DNA of 49,883 nucleotides from Okeania sp. KiyG1. GTDB taxonomy: Bacteria > Cyanobacteriota > Cyanobacteriia > Cyanobacteriales > Microcoleaceae. Made by a program: the position numbers and the translations under genes. The notes under the pieces are model-generated. The model did not search any database and was not told the DNA's origin. It saw nothing but the letters and a program-made list of their open reading frames with translations. Below, in pieces: positions 1 to 9,943 of the stretch. Every line of letters starts with the position of its first letter. Position 1 is the first letter of the stretch. The stretch is from positions 1 to 49,883 of the forward strand of contig NZ_BLZO01000056.1 in NCBI RefSeq assembly GCF_014132355.1, in the 5' to 3' direction.

Positions 1-303
1 GAACCCACCCCTCGCCCCTCCTCCTGGGAGGGGAATAATTGATAGTTTCTGTGCAATCATTGATTTGATTTTTTATTATTGGAGATGTCTAATAGGAATG
101 AACAAACTGCTATTTAGTTGAGGAACGAAACTCAACAGATGCACTTTAATATCGCTGTTCCATAATTGATTTTATTTTAGGTGGAGGTATTTTTAATGTT
201 TTCAATAGGCAGACTTCTAGAATTATTTTTAACTTTTTTGTAAGTAGTGTTAAATCTGAATCTGTCGCAATTTTACTGTTTGTTTTATTTGTTTTACTTG
301 TAG

Positions 304-417
304 TGGACTGTTTCACCTAAAATAGTGCAGAGCGCTTTTTTCGTCACCCCATCCCCCCACCACCCCATCCCCCCATCACCCCATTTTCTAATGCAACATT
401 TAAGATGAAACAGTCCA
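304..417. mobile_element. 114-bp MITE (M2) with GTAG target duplication
   Basis: Both ends read TGGACTGTTTCAYCTWAAAT inward, an inverted repeat of about 20 bp with two mismatches. The 4-bp direct repeat GTAG flanks it at 300-303 and 418-421. The centre is a C-rich run of CACCCCATCCCC-like units. It is inserted in the HEPN coding region of the ApeA-like gene just after the R-x4-H motif, and replaces the true C-terminus with an unrelated tail of about 46 residues. I see no other copy in this window. Confidence 0.85.
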
Positions 418-1471
418 GTAGGATGCGTTAAACTCCCTCTTGTATCTCTGACTTGTTTAACAAATTTATCCTTGGCATCTGAATTTTCAAATAATCTGTC
501 AGGTAAACAACTAGAAATTTTTTCATCCTTAAACAAATTTTCCAATCTTTCTTTTAAAGAAAACTCATTCCAGTATTGTATTTTATTTAAAATAGATTCG
601 TGATATTCCTCTTTTACATTATGGTTTTTTAACTCTACTGATAACAGTTGTTCAAGCTCCTTTCTAATACTCTCAAAAACTGAATATTCGCAATATTTTC
701 CATTATGATGAATCCGATGAAATCCCTCAATTGCTTGAGCAAAACTCAAGAATAAGTCTTTAGTATGACGTATTGGCGTGTAATAAACTCTCATATAAAG
801 TTCTAGAATAGAGCCTAATGTTTCGCTAATATATTTCCAAGATTCTAAAATCATTTGAGAATTATCTTGTATATCTGTAAAGCGAAACATAATTTTATTT
901 TCTTCAAAAGAGGGTCTATAGATTTGAGCTAAAATATTTTGATAGAAAATTTTAATCGGATAATGTTTCTCTACTTCCTTTTTACTTACCTGTTGACCTA
1001 AAAAAATAGCTTTTCGGAATTTTCTATTTCCATAAATATTTGCCTCGGAAAATCATATTCCATTGATGTTCCTGAAACACATGATTCAATAGTGTCTGGC
1101 AAAACAATTTGCCCACAAGAAAACGTTAAAAATTCTTGAAAAGAGTCAATAATTTTTATGAATTCATCAAGACTTTTAGGGGTATTTGCTTTGAACAAAA
1201 TCTTTTTCCGTTCTTCCAGTTGAAGTTTGGTAGTGTCTAATCCCAAAAACTTAAAAAACTGTAACTTCTCTGGCGTAAGCCATGGTATATCTAAAATGCT
1301 AATAGAGAATTCATTCAATTTACCAATTTCAATTGGTTCTTGTATCGTTTGTCTGACATTTATTTCTCTATAGCAATTTTGATTACTGGAACTGGGTATA
1401 GGCGTAATTTCAACATTTGGTAAATTAACCCATTTTTCTAATTGCGTATATCGCACAATTAAAGCCTTCAA

Positions 1472-1628
1472 TAATGGATAATTGATAATGGATAATTGAT
1501 AATTACCTCTCCCTAAAAGGAAGAGGATTGAATAAAAGGAAAAAATTTATTTTTTCCCCTTGAAAGGGGAGGCTTTAAACCTGAACTATTTAATTATTTA
1601 ATTATTTAATTATTAATTCTTCGGTAAA
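1472..1628 (-). mobile_element. M1 element (short form) inside the ApeA-like gene
   Basis: On the minus strand the element runs from TTAATAATTAAATAATT through a hairpin pair (GCCTCCCCTT/AAGGGG) and TCAATCCTCTTCCTTTTAGG to GAGGTAATTATCAATTATCC. The same order of blocks recurs at about ten other places in the window. Here it separates TEEL from KALIVRY of the ApeA-like protein. Exact ends are uncertain because both ends are AT-rich short repeats. Confidence 0.75.
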
Positions 1629-1980
1629 TTGAATATCTTCATAATGCCGAAAAATGGTAGCCCTTAATAATAATATCGGGATATATTTCGCTAGTTTGTA
1701 TTCCTGTCTTAATTTCTTTCTTCTGTGAAGATTTAAACAAAGTTACTGCTTCTGATTTACCAGGCGCAGAAACAAGCCAACCATTAATAATTGGATATGT
1801 TAGGGGATTATCAAATTTTTCTTCGATGTTCTCAAATTGTCTCAATTCTCCTACCAACTTGAGTTGAGGTATTTTTTCTGGTGAAAAACTCAATGTTCCA
1901 GTGATTTTTCTGTCTGGGGTTTCTGGTAAAAACCATATTCCATTTGTCTCAAAATTATTCATTTTTACTTTCTTTCAATA

Positions 1981-2043
1981 AATCAGTCCTACTCCTCTAC
2001 TCCCCTATTCCCCGACTCCCCCACTCCCTACTCCCCCACTCAA
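1981..2043. repeat. Short tandem repeat of CTCCCCYACTCC type
   Basis: A pyrimidine run of 7-9 bp units fills the gap between the start of the ApeA-like gene and the end of the GGDEF gene. Similar runs lie at 3552-3590, 9832-9888, 32545-32690 and 49634-49700. Confidence 0.7.
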
Positions 2044-2051
2044 GAAAGAGC

Positions 2052-3394
2052 TCAACCTAGCTTTTCAGTAAGTTGCTCTAAACTAGAATAATTGTTGCGC
2101 CCAGATTTTTTGGCTTGGTACAACGCTCGATCAGCATTCCGAAGTAAAGTACCACTATCTAAACCATCATCAGGATACACTGCTATTCCGATGCTAACTG
2201 TGACATGAATACGATGACCTTCCAGAATAAATTCGGGTTGCAGTGCTCTAACTAATCTATCAGCAATCTCTCCTGCATCCTTTCGAGAGCGAATTTGCGG
2301 TAAGACGATCGCGAATTCATCTCCTCCCCAGCGCGCAATTAAATCAACTTCCCTCAGACAGCTGACAAGACGCTGAATTACACCCTGTAACAATAGGTCT
2401 CCTACTGAGTGACCGAATGTATCATTAACTTCCTTAAACCTGTCTAAATCAAGAAACATCATTGCCATAGTTTCTGAGTGATAAGCTGCATAGGTTAGAG
2501 CTTCGGAAAGTTTCTGATCGAATAAAGCTCGATTCGGGAGGTTAGTGAGAGGATCGTGCAATGCTTGGTGTTTGAAGGTTTCTTCTGTTAGCTTTTCCTG
2601 AGTTACATCTCGAAAACTCCAGACCTGACCGACAATTTTACCTGCTAACTTTTGAGGCTGTAAATAATACTCAATCACATGACCATTTTTAATCTTAATA
2701 AATCCCGTTTTTTGATATTCTCTTGCACAAGTAATGCTTGAAAGGCGCTCGCATCTTCTTCTATCAATGGTTCTAAAATCAAATCAACTAACTTTTGGCT
2801 ATCATCCGTTGAAGTTGAGGCAGGCAAATTCCAAATTGCAGCAAACTTTTGATTAAAACTGACCACTTTTCCCCCAGAGTCCAAAACAAGAACTCCATCA
2901 ATTGTTGCTTCTAAACTCGCTAATAGTAATGATAAAGAGCTTTCTAATTTGGCATTAATTTCCTTAAGTAACGCATTTTGATAAGTAAGTTTTTGTTCTT
3001 GCTCAAAGCTTCGCAAGGCTTCAGCAACTGTGAGAATTAGATCGGTTTCATCCCAAGGTTTACGGATATAGCGGTATAAGGCGGCAGCATTGACAACATT
3101 CCCCACTGAGTCAGCATTAGCTTGCCCAGTCAGCATTATTTTTAACATTTTGGGATAAAGCTTGTGCAGTTGAATTAACAATGTATCCCCTTCCATTCCT
3201 TGCATCCGTTGATCGGAAATCACTAGAGGAATTTCTAAACCTTCTGCTGTTAATTCTGCACAGATTGAAAGTGCTTCTGCAGCATTATTGGCTAACTCAA
3301 TTTCATAGTCTTTGCCAAAATAGCGCTTGAGTTGTTGTCCCAAAGTTGTAAGTATTGTCCACTCATCATCAACACAAATAATTGCTGCTTTCAT
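2052..3394 (-). pseudogene. Response regulator-PAS-GGDEF diguanylate cyclase, one frameshift
   Basis: The upstream half (3394-2675) has a receiver domain with phospho-acceptor D61 (VISDQRM), T89 (LTGQ) and K112 (RKPW), a short coiled coil, then a PAS domain from about residue 155. The downstream half (2678-2052) starts at the PAS end (RDVTQEKLTEETF) and carries a GGDEF domain with RWGGDEF and an RxxD inhibitory site (REVD) five residues ahead. The halves overlap out of frame. In an A6 run near 2715, one more A would read KTGFIKIKNGHVIEYYLQ and join them into a protein of about 448 residues that would make cyclic di-GMP under control of a sensor kinase. Either a real mutation, a sequencing error in the run, or slippage. 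The GGDEF half alone lacks an obvious start. The kinase and regulator just upstream on the same strand are plausible partners. Confidence 0.8.
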
Positions 3395-3757
3395 TTGATA
3401 AAGCTTTTGTGGGTCTTAACTTCTATTTTAAGTGCCTGATATAAAATCCGGTTATACAGTAATCGCAAAATTACTTCTTCTTAATACAGATGTTCTATTA
3501 GACATCTCCAATAATAAAAAATAAAATCAATTATAGTAGATAAATCATCAATTCTTTCCCTCTACTTCCTACTCCCTACTCCCTCTTTTCCGGAGAGGTC
3601 TATTAAATACGAATTTAAAAATTCATGCTATTCAAATCCTTTCTTTTTCCTGACTCCTGACTCCGAGCGCGATACGATAACTAATCATCCGGATTTGATA
3701 TGACACCTTTTGCTAAAAAGTATGCTATGCTCCTTGAAAAACTAAATGCTGAACAGC
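3395..3757. other. Intergenic spacer with half of a 38-bp inverted repeat
   Basis: No gene seen. Bases about 3491-3530 (TCTATTAGACATCTCCAATA...) are the reverse complement of about 64-104, apart from a few mismatches, so an inverted pair brackets the ApeA-like and GGDEF genes. A pyrimidine short tandem repeat follows at 3552-3590. Confidence 0.6.
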
Positions 3758-4150
3758 TTACTGATTTAAAGCTGTACTAATAATTTGCTGCAATTGTTCT
3801 TCTGTCCAGGGTTTGTGGAGGCAAGCATAAAGGTTGGCCTGTTGTCTAGCTCGCTCAATGGCGGCTTCGTCAGCTTGTCCGGTCAACATCACGGTGACGA
3901 TCTCTGGAAAACGTTTATGGACCTGGGTTAAAAACACATCACCTTTGACATTAGGCATCAGCCAATCAGAAACAATGGCCAGAATTTTAATATCTTCCTC
4001 TTCTAACTCATCAATTACAACCCAGGCTTCTTCAGCACTTTGAGCAACCTCATAAATATACTTGTTGCCGAAGCAACGCTGTAGTTGTTCTTTGAGAACC
4101 TTGAGAATAGGCATTTCATCATCTACACAGATAATCGCTGTATCACACAT
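3758..4150 (-). CDS. Single-domain response regulator
   Basis: A stand-alone receiver domain of about 130 residues. It shows the acidic pair in CVDDE, the phospho-acceptor D62 in VSDWLMP, T in MLTGQ and K in HKPW, with no output domain. I chose the ATG at 4150 (MCDTAIICVDDE) because receiver domains begin there and an AGGA lies six bases upstream; a start at 4192 would overlap the kinase gene. It lies 28 bases after the kinase stop on the same strand, so the two are probably one operon and the kinase probably phosphorylates it. Its receiver is similar in layout to that of the GGDEF protein downstream (CVDDE, the AEEA-like stretch, LTGQA, KPW), which suggests duplication. The output partner is not known. 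Confidence 0.9.
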   Translation of the reverse strand: MCDTAIICVDDEMPILKVLKEQLQRCFGNKYIYEVAQSAEEAWVVIDELEEEDIKILAIVSDWLMPNVKGDVFLTQVHKRFPEIVTVMLTGQADEAAIERARQQANLYACLHKPWTEEQLQQIISTALNQ

Positions 4151-4178
4151 ATTTAATCCTGCTCCACAGATTAAAAAG

Positions 4179-5798
4179 TTAAGGAGAACCAATAGGCAAC
4201 TGTATACAGAATAATGTATTTCCTGGCTTGCTGTCCACTCTGATATTTCCTTGATGTTTGTCTATAATTTTCTGACAAATGTGCAGTCCCAAACCACTTC
4301 CCTCACCTGGTGACTTGGTGGTGAAAAAGGCATCAAAGATTTTGGACTCTATTTCTGGTGGAATTCCTACTCCGCTGTCCTGAATACTCACCTGAATACC
4401 ATTTTCCTGTTTACGAGTGGCAATTGTTAGTGTCCCTCCAGATTCCATGGCTTGAATGGCATTGTGTACTAGGTTTGTCCATACCTGAATCAGCTCGTCG
4501 GCATATCCCCAGATATCAGGAATTTCCTGATAATCTCGAATTAAACGGATATTACGTTTGAGTTGATTATGATAGATTTCTAATACTGTTTCTAGGCCAT
4601 TAACTACTTGTACTAACTGCTTCTTTCCAGAAGGCTGATAACGAGCATAGCTTTTGAGGGCAAAAATGGTCTTGGAGCAGCGTTCCACGGCATGTAGGAT
4701 AATCTGATTGTTATTACAGGAGGAGGCTAAGTTATAGGCAAATTCGATGGCAAATTCTCCCTGTTCACTCTTGAGTATGGGTAGCCACAGTTCGGGGGTT
4801 TCAGGAACTCCCATGTCTGCTAGGAGGTCTGCAATATATCGAGAATTTTTAATGTCATTTTCTCGAAGTTGAGCTGCTATTCTACGCTTGAGGGCGCGAG
4901 TTTCTTGAGAGGCAATAGAAGATTTACTTTTGAGTATCTGATGGATGAGCTGAAACAGATTGTTTTCTTCTTGGCAAGTGAGACTTTGATGTAAATGGGG
5001 GAGTTGATTAAGTACTTCTTTCAAAGCTTTATCGGTGTTGTTTGCTGAGGCTTGAATTGCGCCGAGGGGGTTATTTATTTCATGGGCAATTCCGGCAATT
5101 AGTTGTCCTAAAGCGGCCATTTTTTCTTGTTGAATTAATTGAGCTTGTGCTTGTTGGAGATTGATTAAGGCAATTTCTAATTCCTGATTTTTGTTCAACA
5201 ATTTTTTACTGAATATATAGTATAAACTACCAATGGCAATGGCTGCCATAATTAAAGTAAAGGCGGTTCCAATATCGGCAAGTTTTCGGGTCTGTTGATA
5301 TTGCTCTACATAGCCTTCTTCTAAAGTTTTAATTTCATCGTATAGCTCATCATAAATTTCATCAATTTTATGGGCATTAATCTCCATTGCTTCCTGAACT
5401 TTTCTTTGAGCAATTAGCTCCAGAGAACTTTCCATTTCGGTTTGATAACTGGTATATAGTTCCCAAAGACTTTTCAGATAGTTCTGTTCTTCAAGTTCTT
5501 GAATTCCTTGAATAATAGCATCAGTACTTTCTTTATTTTCAGCAAGTTCTTCAGTTAAATTTTGATCTATTTCACCTTTGGAAATACCTTCCCATTCTAG
5601 GGAATTAAGTCGGCTAACTTGCTCTTTTAATTGAGTTAAGAGTAGTCTGGCATTACTACTCTTATCTGTTATATGATTGAGTTGAGAAATTGCACTTGCA
5701 CTGGCGATCGCTACTACCATTGCAGCCCCAAATACGAATCCTGTTGGTAATGTGGAATTGAGTTTGGGGAAAGAGGATATCTTTGTCACATTGAACAT
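4179..5798 (-). CDS. Membrane sensor histidine kinase
   Basis: 539 residues. A membrane segment at about 20-40, a mostly helical region at 42-175 that resembles a four-helix-bundle sensor, and a second membrane segment at about 176-196. A coiled coil leads to the HisKA motif [19 protein letters not shown] with phospho-acceptor H239. The catalytic domain has the N box ([12 protein letters not shown], about 441-452), G1 (DSGVGIP), the F region ([13 protein letters not shown]) and G2 ([10 protein letters not shown]). Between H239 and the N box there are about 200 residues, more than usual, including an extra helical stretch at about 275-345. The signal is unknown. It is followed by the single-domain response regulator, the likely phosphate acceptor. 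Confidence 0.92.
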   Translation of the reverse strand: MFNVTKISSFPKLNSTLPTGFVFGAAMVVAIASASAISQLNHITDKSSNARLLLTQLKEQVSRLNSLEWEGISKGEIDQNLTEELAENKESTDAIIQGIQELEEQNYLKSLWELYTSYQTEMESSLELIAQRKVQEAMEINAHKIDEIYDELYDEIKTLEEGYVEQYQQTRKLADIGTAFTLIMAAIAIGSLYYIFSKKLLNKNQELEIALINLQQAQAQLIQQEKMAALGQLIAGIAHEINNPLGAIQASANNTDKALKEVLNQLPHLHQSLTCQEENNLFQLIHQILKSKSSIASQETRALKRRIAAQLRENDIKNSRYIADLLADMGVPETPELWLPILKSEQGEFAIEFAYNLASSCNNNQIILHAVERCSKTIFALKSYARYQPSGKKQLVQVVNGLETVLEIYHNQLKRNIRLIRDYQEIPDIWGYADELIQVWTNLVHNAIQAMESGGTLTIATRKQENGIQVSIQDSGVGIPPEIESKIFDAFFTTKSPGEGSGLGLHICQKIIDKHQGNIRVDSKPGNTLFCIQLPIGSP

Positions 5799-6374
5799 AG
5801 TTTAAAGTTTTGTCCAGTAGTTCATATAGTAATATTATTTCAGTTGTAACATTTTTGAGATGGCTAGAAGTGAGGTTTGTGATTTACTGGTGTTATGATT
5901 TTAATTTTTTTAGTTAATATTGACTATTCTCAAATTTTTCACAAATCCTTTAAATAATGGCTATAAATTAAGTGAAAATAATGAGATATCGAGTAAGTTA
6001 ATTAGGATGTCTTTTTTGATCATCTCAATGGTTTTGTTGTTTTAATTTGTCTACAATACGACTCAAAGCTATGGATAAAAGTTAGTATGACAAGTGATTT
6101 TAGTTATCAGTTAGCCTCCCGTGGTCGGAACTGCGGACTTCAGTATCTCTTGCTTTCCTAGGTCATGCTGCGCAAACAGCTAGAGGCTTGATATAAGGAA
6201 TATTCTCTGTAAGTATTTCCTCCGGAATGCTGCGCAAACAGTGGTCAGCTATCAGCTATCAGCGAAAAGAATTATATTAATTCAAAATTAAAAATATTAA
6301 ATCATATCTTCAATCTACAGTCTTTGACTTTGTTGTAGATTTTTCGTACAAATAGGGTTTGCTGATTAAATCTA

Positions 6375-6552
6375 ATACCAAATTCAAAAAAGGTAGTTAC
6401 ATCTTAATTTGTGATTTATTTCTAAAAGAAAAATCATAAATTCCATAAATTTTAAAGTTTTCACTTTTTTTTCCTCTTTAATATTTATGTTTTTCTTTCC
6501 CTGTTGCCTGTTGCCTGTGTTGTCACTGTAACAATATTTTATGAAATTTGTA
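6375..6552. mobile_element. M4-type element with ATACCAAATTC ends
   Basis: The left end ATACCAAATTC is matched by the right end GAAATTTGTAT. The interior (TTACATCTTAATTTGTGATTTATT, ..., ATGTTTTTCTTTCCC, ..., AATATTTTATGAAATT) is closely repeated at 12698-12877. No coding capacity. Confidence 0.6.
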
Positions 6553-6721
6553 TAAAAGGATTGACATATAAAGGTTTTAACATTTTTAAGTTAAAAAAAG
6601 TCCAAGCTTAATGGTCGTAATGGTTCAAAAAATTAGCATTTTAGGCGGCTTTGTTGCGCAGAATAATCAAGGGATTATTCTTCCTCTTACCTCCTAATTA
6701 ATTCCCCGTTCCTCCTGTCTC

Positions 6722-6850
6722 CTGTCTTCCCCTCCCTGGAGGGGAGGGGTTAGGGGTGGGTTGGGAGGGGTTAAGGGTGGGTTGGGAAGGGGCTAGGGGT
6801 GGGTTGTCTCCTACCTTCCCCTCCCTGGAGGGGAGGGGTTAGGGTGGGTT
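6722..6850. repeat. G-rich repeats with GGAGGGG hairpin
   Basis: Several copies of a unit built on CCCTCCYTGGAGGGGAGGGG followed by TTAGGGGTGGGTT. The CCCTCC/GGAGGG arms can pair, and the repeated G-runs could form a quadruplex on the plus strand. Related units occur at 1-35, 7930-7960, 9358-9388, 30490-30525, 33556-33640 and 35546-35606. Confidence 0.65.
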
Positions 6851-6917
6851 AAAAGACTTTTTCAGCAAACTCTAAATAGATTGGTCAAAACATTGATAAT
6901 TTGTTTCTGATTCGGTA

Positions 6918-7087
6918 ATATAGCCATAAGATTTTAGTTGTGAAATATTGGAGACTTTTGTTCTAGGGAGTAAGGAATAGGGAATAGGGAATAGGAGAGA
7001 AACGAATAAATAACAATAAGAAAACTGCTATATTCTATCCTTTAAAAGAACACCTCAATTCTCACATCTGATTCCTGATTGCTATAT
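6918..7087. mobile_element. M5 element with ATATAGCMAT ends
   Basis: The ends ATATAGCCAT and GATTGCTATAT are inverted. The whole element matches the reverse complement of 27959-28120, including AGGGAATAGGGAATAGG and TTGGAGACTTTTGTTCTAGG. No coding capacity. Confidence 0.7.
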
Positions 7088-7224
7088 CATCCTATAGAAC
7101 CCATTTGATATCTATATAATTATGGTAGTAAAGTCTTTTCGCGCATCAATTTTGAAGAAAAATAATCTGAAGGAGTGTTGATTTTTTTGGTATTATTTAT
7201 CACCACATTTTCCCTCTTTCCTCT

Positions 7225-7580
7225 TACCAAATAATTAAGGTAAAAATCCTCTCCTTTAAAGGATAAACAATGAATTAATTTTCCTTTTATTCAATCCTCT
7301 TCCTTTTAGGGAGAGTTCATTAATTAATAATTGATAATTGATAATTGATAATTATCTCTAGTTAAAACCATTACGGAATTGAATATAAGAAAATATTATT
7401 TCTTCTCTTGGTCGATTGGATATGGTTAGGAAACCCATCCATCCCACCCTTCGGGAAGCTACACTTTTTCCGTTTGTCATGCTCCGCAAACATGTTGCGT
7501 AGCAAAACGACCGCTTTTTTCCCCTTAAAAGGGTCGGCTTTAAACCAGAATTATTTAATTATTAATTATTAATTATTCGG
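7225..7580. mobile_element. Two M1 elements in inverted contact
   Basis: A short M1 copy in plus orientation (about 7225-7345) is followed directly by a long copy in the opposite orientation (about 7345-7580). The long form contains the extra module with CTTGGTCGATTGGATATGG, CCATCCCACCC and CGACCGCTTTTT. Both carry AATTGATAATTGATAATT short repeats at the joint. Confidence 0.65.
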
Positions 7581-7591
7581 TAATTATTGGT

Positions 7592-7728
7592 GTTGCACAG
7601 TGACGAATGATTTGACATTTTTGATGAACAGAATTTTGGATTTGAGAATTGCCATAATGATGAATATTAGGTTTTTTAAAGTTAAATTATCAACTAATTT
7701 TTGGCAATATCATTCCATAATGTACAAC
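7592..7728. mobile_element. M3 element, 137 bp, GTTGCACA ends
   Basis: Ends GTTGCACAGTGACGAATGAT and ATCATTCCATAATGTACAAC are imperfect inverted repeats. A copy of identical length lies at 46628-46764. Too short to encode a transposase. Confidence 0.75.
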
Positions 7729-8103
7729 CCCTAATTATCAATTATCCATTATCAATTATCCGTTATCCATTATTGAACTCCTGTCTCCTGACTCAAGGCT
7801 AAAAAAACGCGCATATTTATGAAGATACGATCAGGGGTTCTATAGGGTTTCCCAAGCTAATAAGGTACAGTTGTTTTTCTTCTTTATCAATTCCTACAGA
7901 ACCAGAATTACTACTCCCTACTCCCTTTTTCCCCTCCTGGGAGGGGTTAGGGGTGGGTCCCTACTTCCTAAAACCAAGGAATTTTGTACAGAAACGCTTT
8001 TTGGGAATTGCTATATGAATCATTAAGATTAACAAATATAATAGTAGTAGCAAACAAAAATCATTCCTTTATCCGTGTATCTGTATTCTAACTAACTCAA
8101 ATT

Positions 8104-9315
8104 ATGGAAGATATTAACGATAAAATTCTAAATATAGTGACAGAGTTTTTTGGCTATTTTGATCAAAAAGAAGCATTTACCCTGCTACTAGCAATAGACC
8201 GAGAAAAAGTATATAACGATTTCTTAAAAACTGAGGCTGGTTTTAACAGTTATAAACTAGCTTTTCTGGATAAAGGTATTAAAAGTTCTCCCTATCAAAA
8301 CCAGGTAGAAAATTATCCAGAACATTTAACTATGCTGCCTAATTTAGCAATTCCAGGAGCAAAAGTTTTCCCCAATGTTGGCGAATTTCCTGATATTGAT
8401 GAACAGGCTCTTAATTTTATTCATCCTGATATTAAAGAAGCTTGTATTTGTCTAGCTGGTACTGCTGGCGGACCTTTTAAATCTCGTTGGTTAGGTAGAA
8501 ATTCTCTGGATAAATGTCAATATTGGAGTTCTACTAAAATTATCGCAATTTTAAATGTTATTTGTTCGATTAATAGCGATATTAATACTTGTCAAATCCA
8601 AGGAGATGGGAAAAATTTAGACTTTAATGAAGTTGTGGAAGATATTTTTACCAATGGAGAAAAAATTGGTAGTTCAAATTCTTTAGCTGCAATGTTTAAA
8701 TGTTTTCAAAATTATGTAGATTTAGAATCATGGCTCAAGGAAATTACAGGTAATAATCATACAGAATTTCAAGGTTTATATGGTGAAGAACCGTTTATTT
8801 TTTCTCCCCAAATAACACAAGACGACCGGGTGTTATTAAGTGCAGTATCAGAAAGTAAAAAGCGAGCAGAACAACCAGGAGAAAATACTGTCGCTACTTA
8901 TGATTTAACTAGAATTATGTCAATGGTTGGTTGCTATTATCATTTACCAGAGTCCGCAAAACTGCCAGGAATGTCTTGGGAAAATTTGCAACCTTTTATT
9001 CGTAATGCTGGTAAAGATACTGCCCGTTATGTTGATGTAGCTCTGGAAAAATTGGGGATTCAAAATAGTATTAAATATCCTGTTATTCTATCTAAATTAG
9101 GTTTTGGATATAGTAGCAGTCGCAAACGTACAGAACTTACTTATACTTGTTTTACACAGTTTGAATACCAGGAAAAAATTAGGTCTATAGCAATGACTTT
9201 ACGAGGAGCAAGAGCTTTAGGAGATTTTGACAAAGAAGCAGTAGAAATAGATGCTCGGATGGCAACAGAAGTTACGGAAATTTTGAGGCGTTTAGTAACT
9301 GATGAACTGGGTTGA
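8104..9315 (+). CDS. Hypothetical protein with serine-hydrolase-like motifs
   Basis: 403 residues with no signal peptide and no clear membrane segment. I do not recognise the family with certainty. QYWSSTKIIAILNVI has the S-x-x-K pattern at the start of a helix, and GSSNSLAAMF further on has S-x-N; these resemble motifs 1 and 2 of penicillin-binding proteins and class A beta-lactamases. SSSRKRTELTYTC late in the protein could stand in for the KTG strand. A low-activity or non-catalytic relative of that fold, as found in some cyanobacterial proteins, is my best guess. The ATG at 8104 is the first in frame; no Shine-Dalgarno is visible. The gene stands alone between repeats, and the TGA is followed at once by GAAGTCAGAAGT short tandem repeats. 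Confidence 0.85.
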   Translation: MEDINDKILNIVTEFFGYFDQKEAFTLLLAIDREKVYNDFLKTEAGFNSYKLAFLDKGIKSSPYQNQVENYPEHLTMLPNLAIPGAKVFPNVGEFPDIDEQALNFIHPDIKEACICLAGTAGGPFKSRWLGRNSLDKCQYWSSTKIIAILNVICSINSDINTCQIQGDGKNLDFNEVVEDIFTNGEKIGSSNSLAAMFKCFQNYVDLESWLKEITGNNHTEFQGLYGEEPFIFSPQITQDDRVLLSAVSESKKRAEQPGENTVATYDLTRIMSMVGCYYHLPESAKLPGMSWENLQPFIRNAGKDTARYVDVALEKLGIQNSIKYPVILSKLGFGYSSSRKRTELTYTCFTQFEYQEKIRSIAMTLRGARALGDFDKEAVEIDARMATEVTEILRRLVTDELG

Positions 9316-9317
9316 CG

Positions 9318-9391
9318 AAGTCAGAAGTTAGAAGTCAGAAGTCATAACTCAGAAGTTAACCCACCCCTAACCCCTCCCAGGAGGGGAAGTA
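9318..9391. repeat. GAAGTCAGAAGTTA short tandem repeat and CCCAGGAGGGG unit
   Basis: Directly after the stop of the preceding gene lie about four units of AAGTCAGAAGT type. These are followed by CCCACCCCTAACCCCTCCC plus AGGAGGGG, the same hairpin unit seen at several places in the window. The rest of the gap to 9943 contains an M1 element and a pyrimidine repeat, and I see no gene in it. Confidence 0.65.
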
Positions 9392-9718
9392 GGGGATTTG
9401 AATAACTCTCCAAAAATATTTCGCCTGATAAGCAGAAAAAACCTAAATTTCCTGTAAATATTCACCCTTGAATTTACACAAATACCTCCCGATAGACATG
9501 ATATTTTTAATAAAAAAGCCGAATTTATTTGTAAGGAGTAATGTCATTTTAGTTGGCCTATTCACAGAAATAATGTTAATTATTGGGTACATCTCAATAT
9601 TTGCAAAAATACTTTTTTTCTATATATTCCCTATTCCCTGTTGCCTGTTGCCTGTTGGCTAAAAGGATAAATTTTTGGCTTTATTCAAAATTGAGATTCA
9701 CCCTAATTATTCTTATGT

Positions 9719-9830
9719 TTACCGAATAATTAAGGTTTAAAACTTCTCCTTTAAAGGAGGAACAAGAAAAAATTTTCCTTAAGCGTCAATACTTTTCCTT
9801 TTAGGGAGAGGTAATTATCAATTATTGAAT
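9719..9830 (+). mobile_element. M1 element, short form
   Basis: TTACCGAATAATTAAGG, then the AACTTCTCCTTTAAAGGAGG hairpin, CTTTTCCTTTTAGGGAGAGG and TAATTATCAATTATTGAA in the same order as other M1 copies. A CCCCCACTC tandem repeat follows at 9832-9888. Confidence 0.7.
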
Positions 9831-9943
9831 TCTCCCCCACTCCCCCACTCCCCCACTCCCCCACTCCCTCACTCCTCTACTCCCCATTAGGTGTCATAGT
9901 TGTTAATATATTTTATATAAACTATTTTTCTGAAAAACTAATA

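Larger units (their letters stand above)
146..1962 (-). pseudogene. apeA: ApeA-like HEPN anti-phage gene, broken by two insertions and two frameshifts
   Basis: Three blocks on the minus strand are pieces of one roughly 500-residue protein. The first (1962 to about 1640) starts MNNFETNGIWFLPETPDRKI, typical of the ApeA N-terminal domain. The second (1471-998) starts at KALIVRYTQLEKWV, also typical of that domain. The third (about 997-146) holds the HEPN domain with an R-x4-H motif (RGSLTH). Damage seen: a T5 run near 1649 where one base fewer gives the better continuation HYEDIQFTEE; an M1 element at about 1472-1628; a T7 run near 1001 where one more base joins the frames through GQQVSKKEVEKHYPI; and a 114-bp element at 304-417. 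Removing that element with one GTAG copy restores the frame to a TAA at 146-148, ending in KSIMEQRY. ApeA proteins are known single-gene anti-phage factors with an RNase-type HEPN domain; activity here would be lost. Family assignment is from memory of motifs, not a search. Confidence 0.75.
5799..8103. other. 2.3-kb gene-free region packed with small repeats
   Basis: I find no credible gene. It holds an M6-type fragment (about 6170-6265), an M4 element, a block of G-rich repeats at 6722-6850, an M5 element, an M1 pair and an M3 element, given separately, plus another CCCAGGAGGGG-type unit near 7935-7960. Confidence 0.7.

Noticed and set aside
3840-4043. Plus-strand frame opposite the response regulator
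   Set aside because: A shadow frame; the receiver motifs on the minus strand are complete.
9468-9662. A 64-residue hydrophobic frame
   Set aside because: It runs into CCCTGTTGCCTGTTGCCTG microsatellite sequence, lacks a ribosome binding site and shows no family features.
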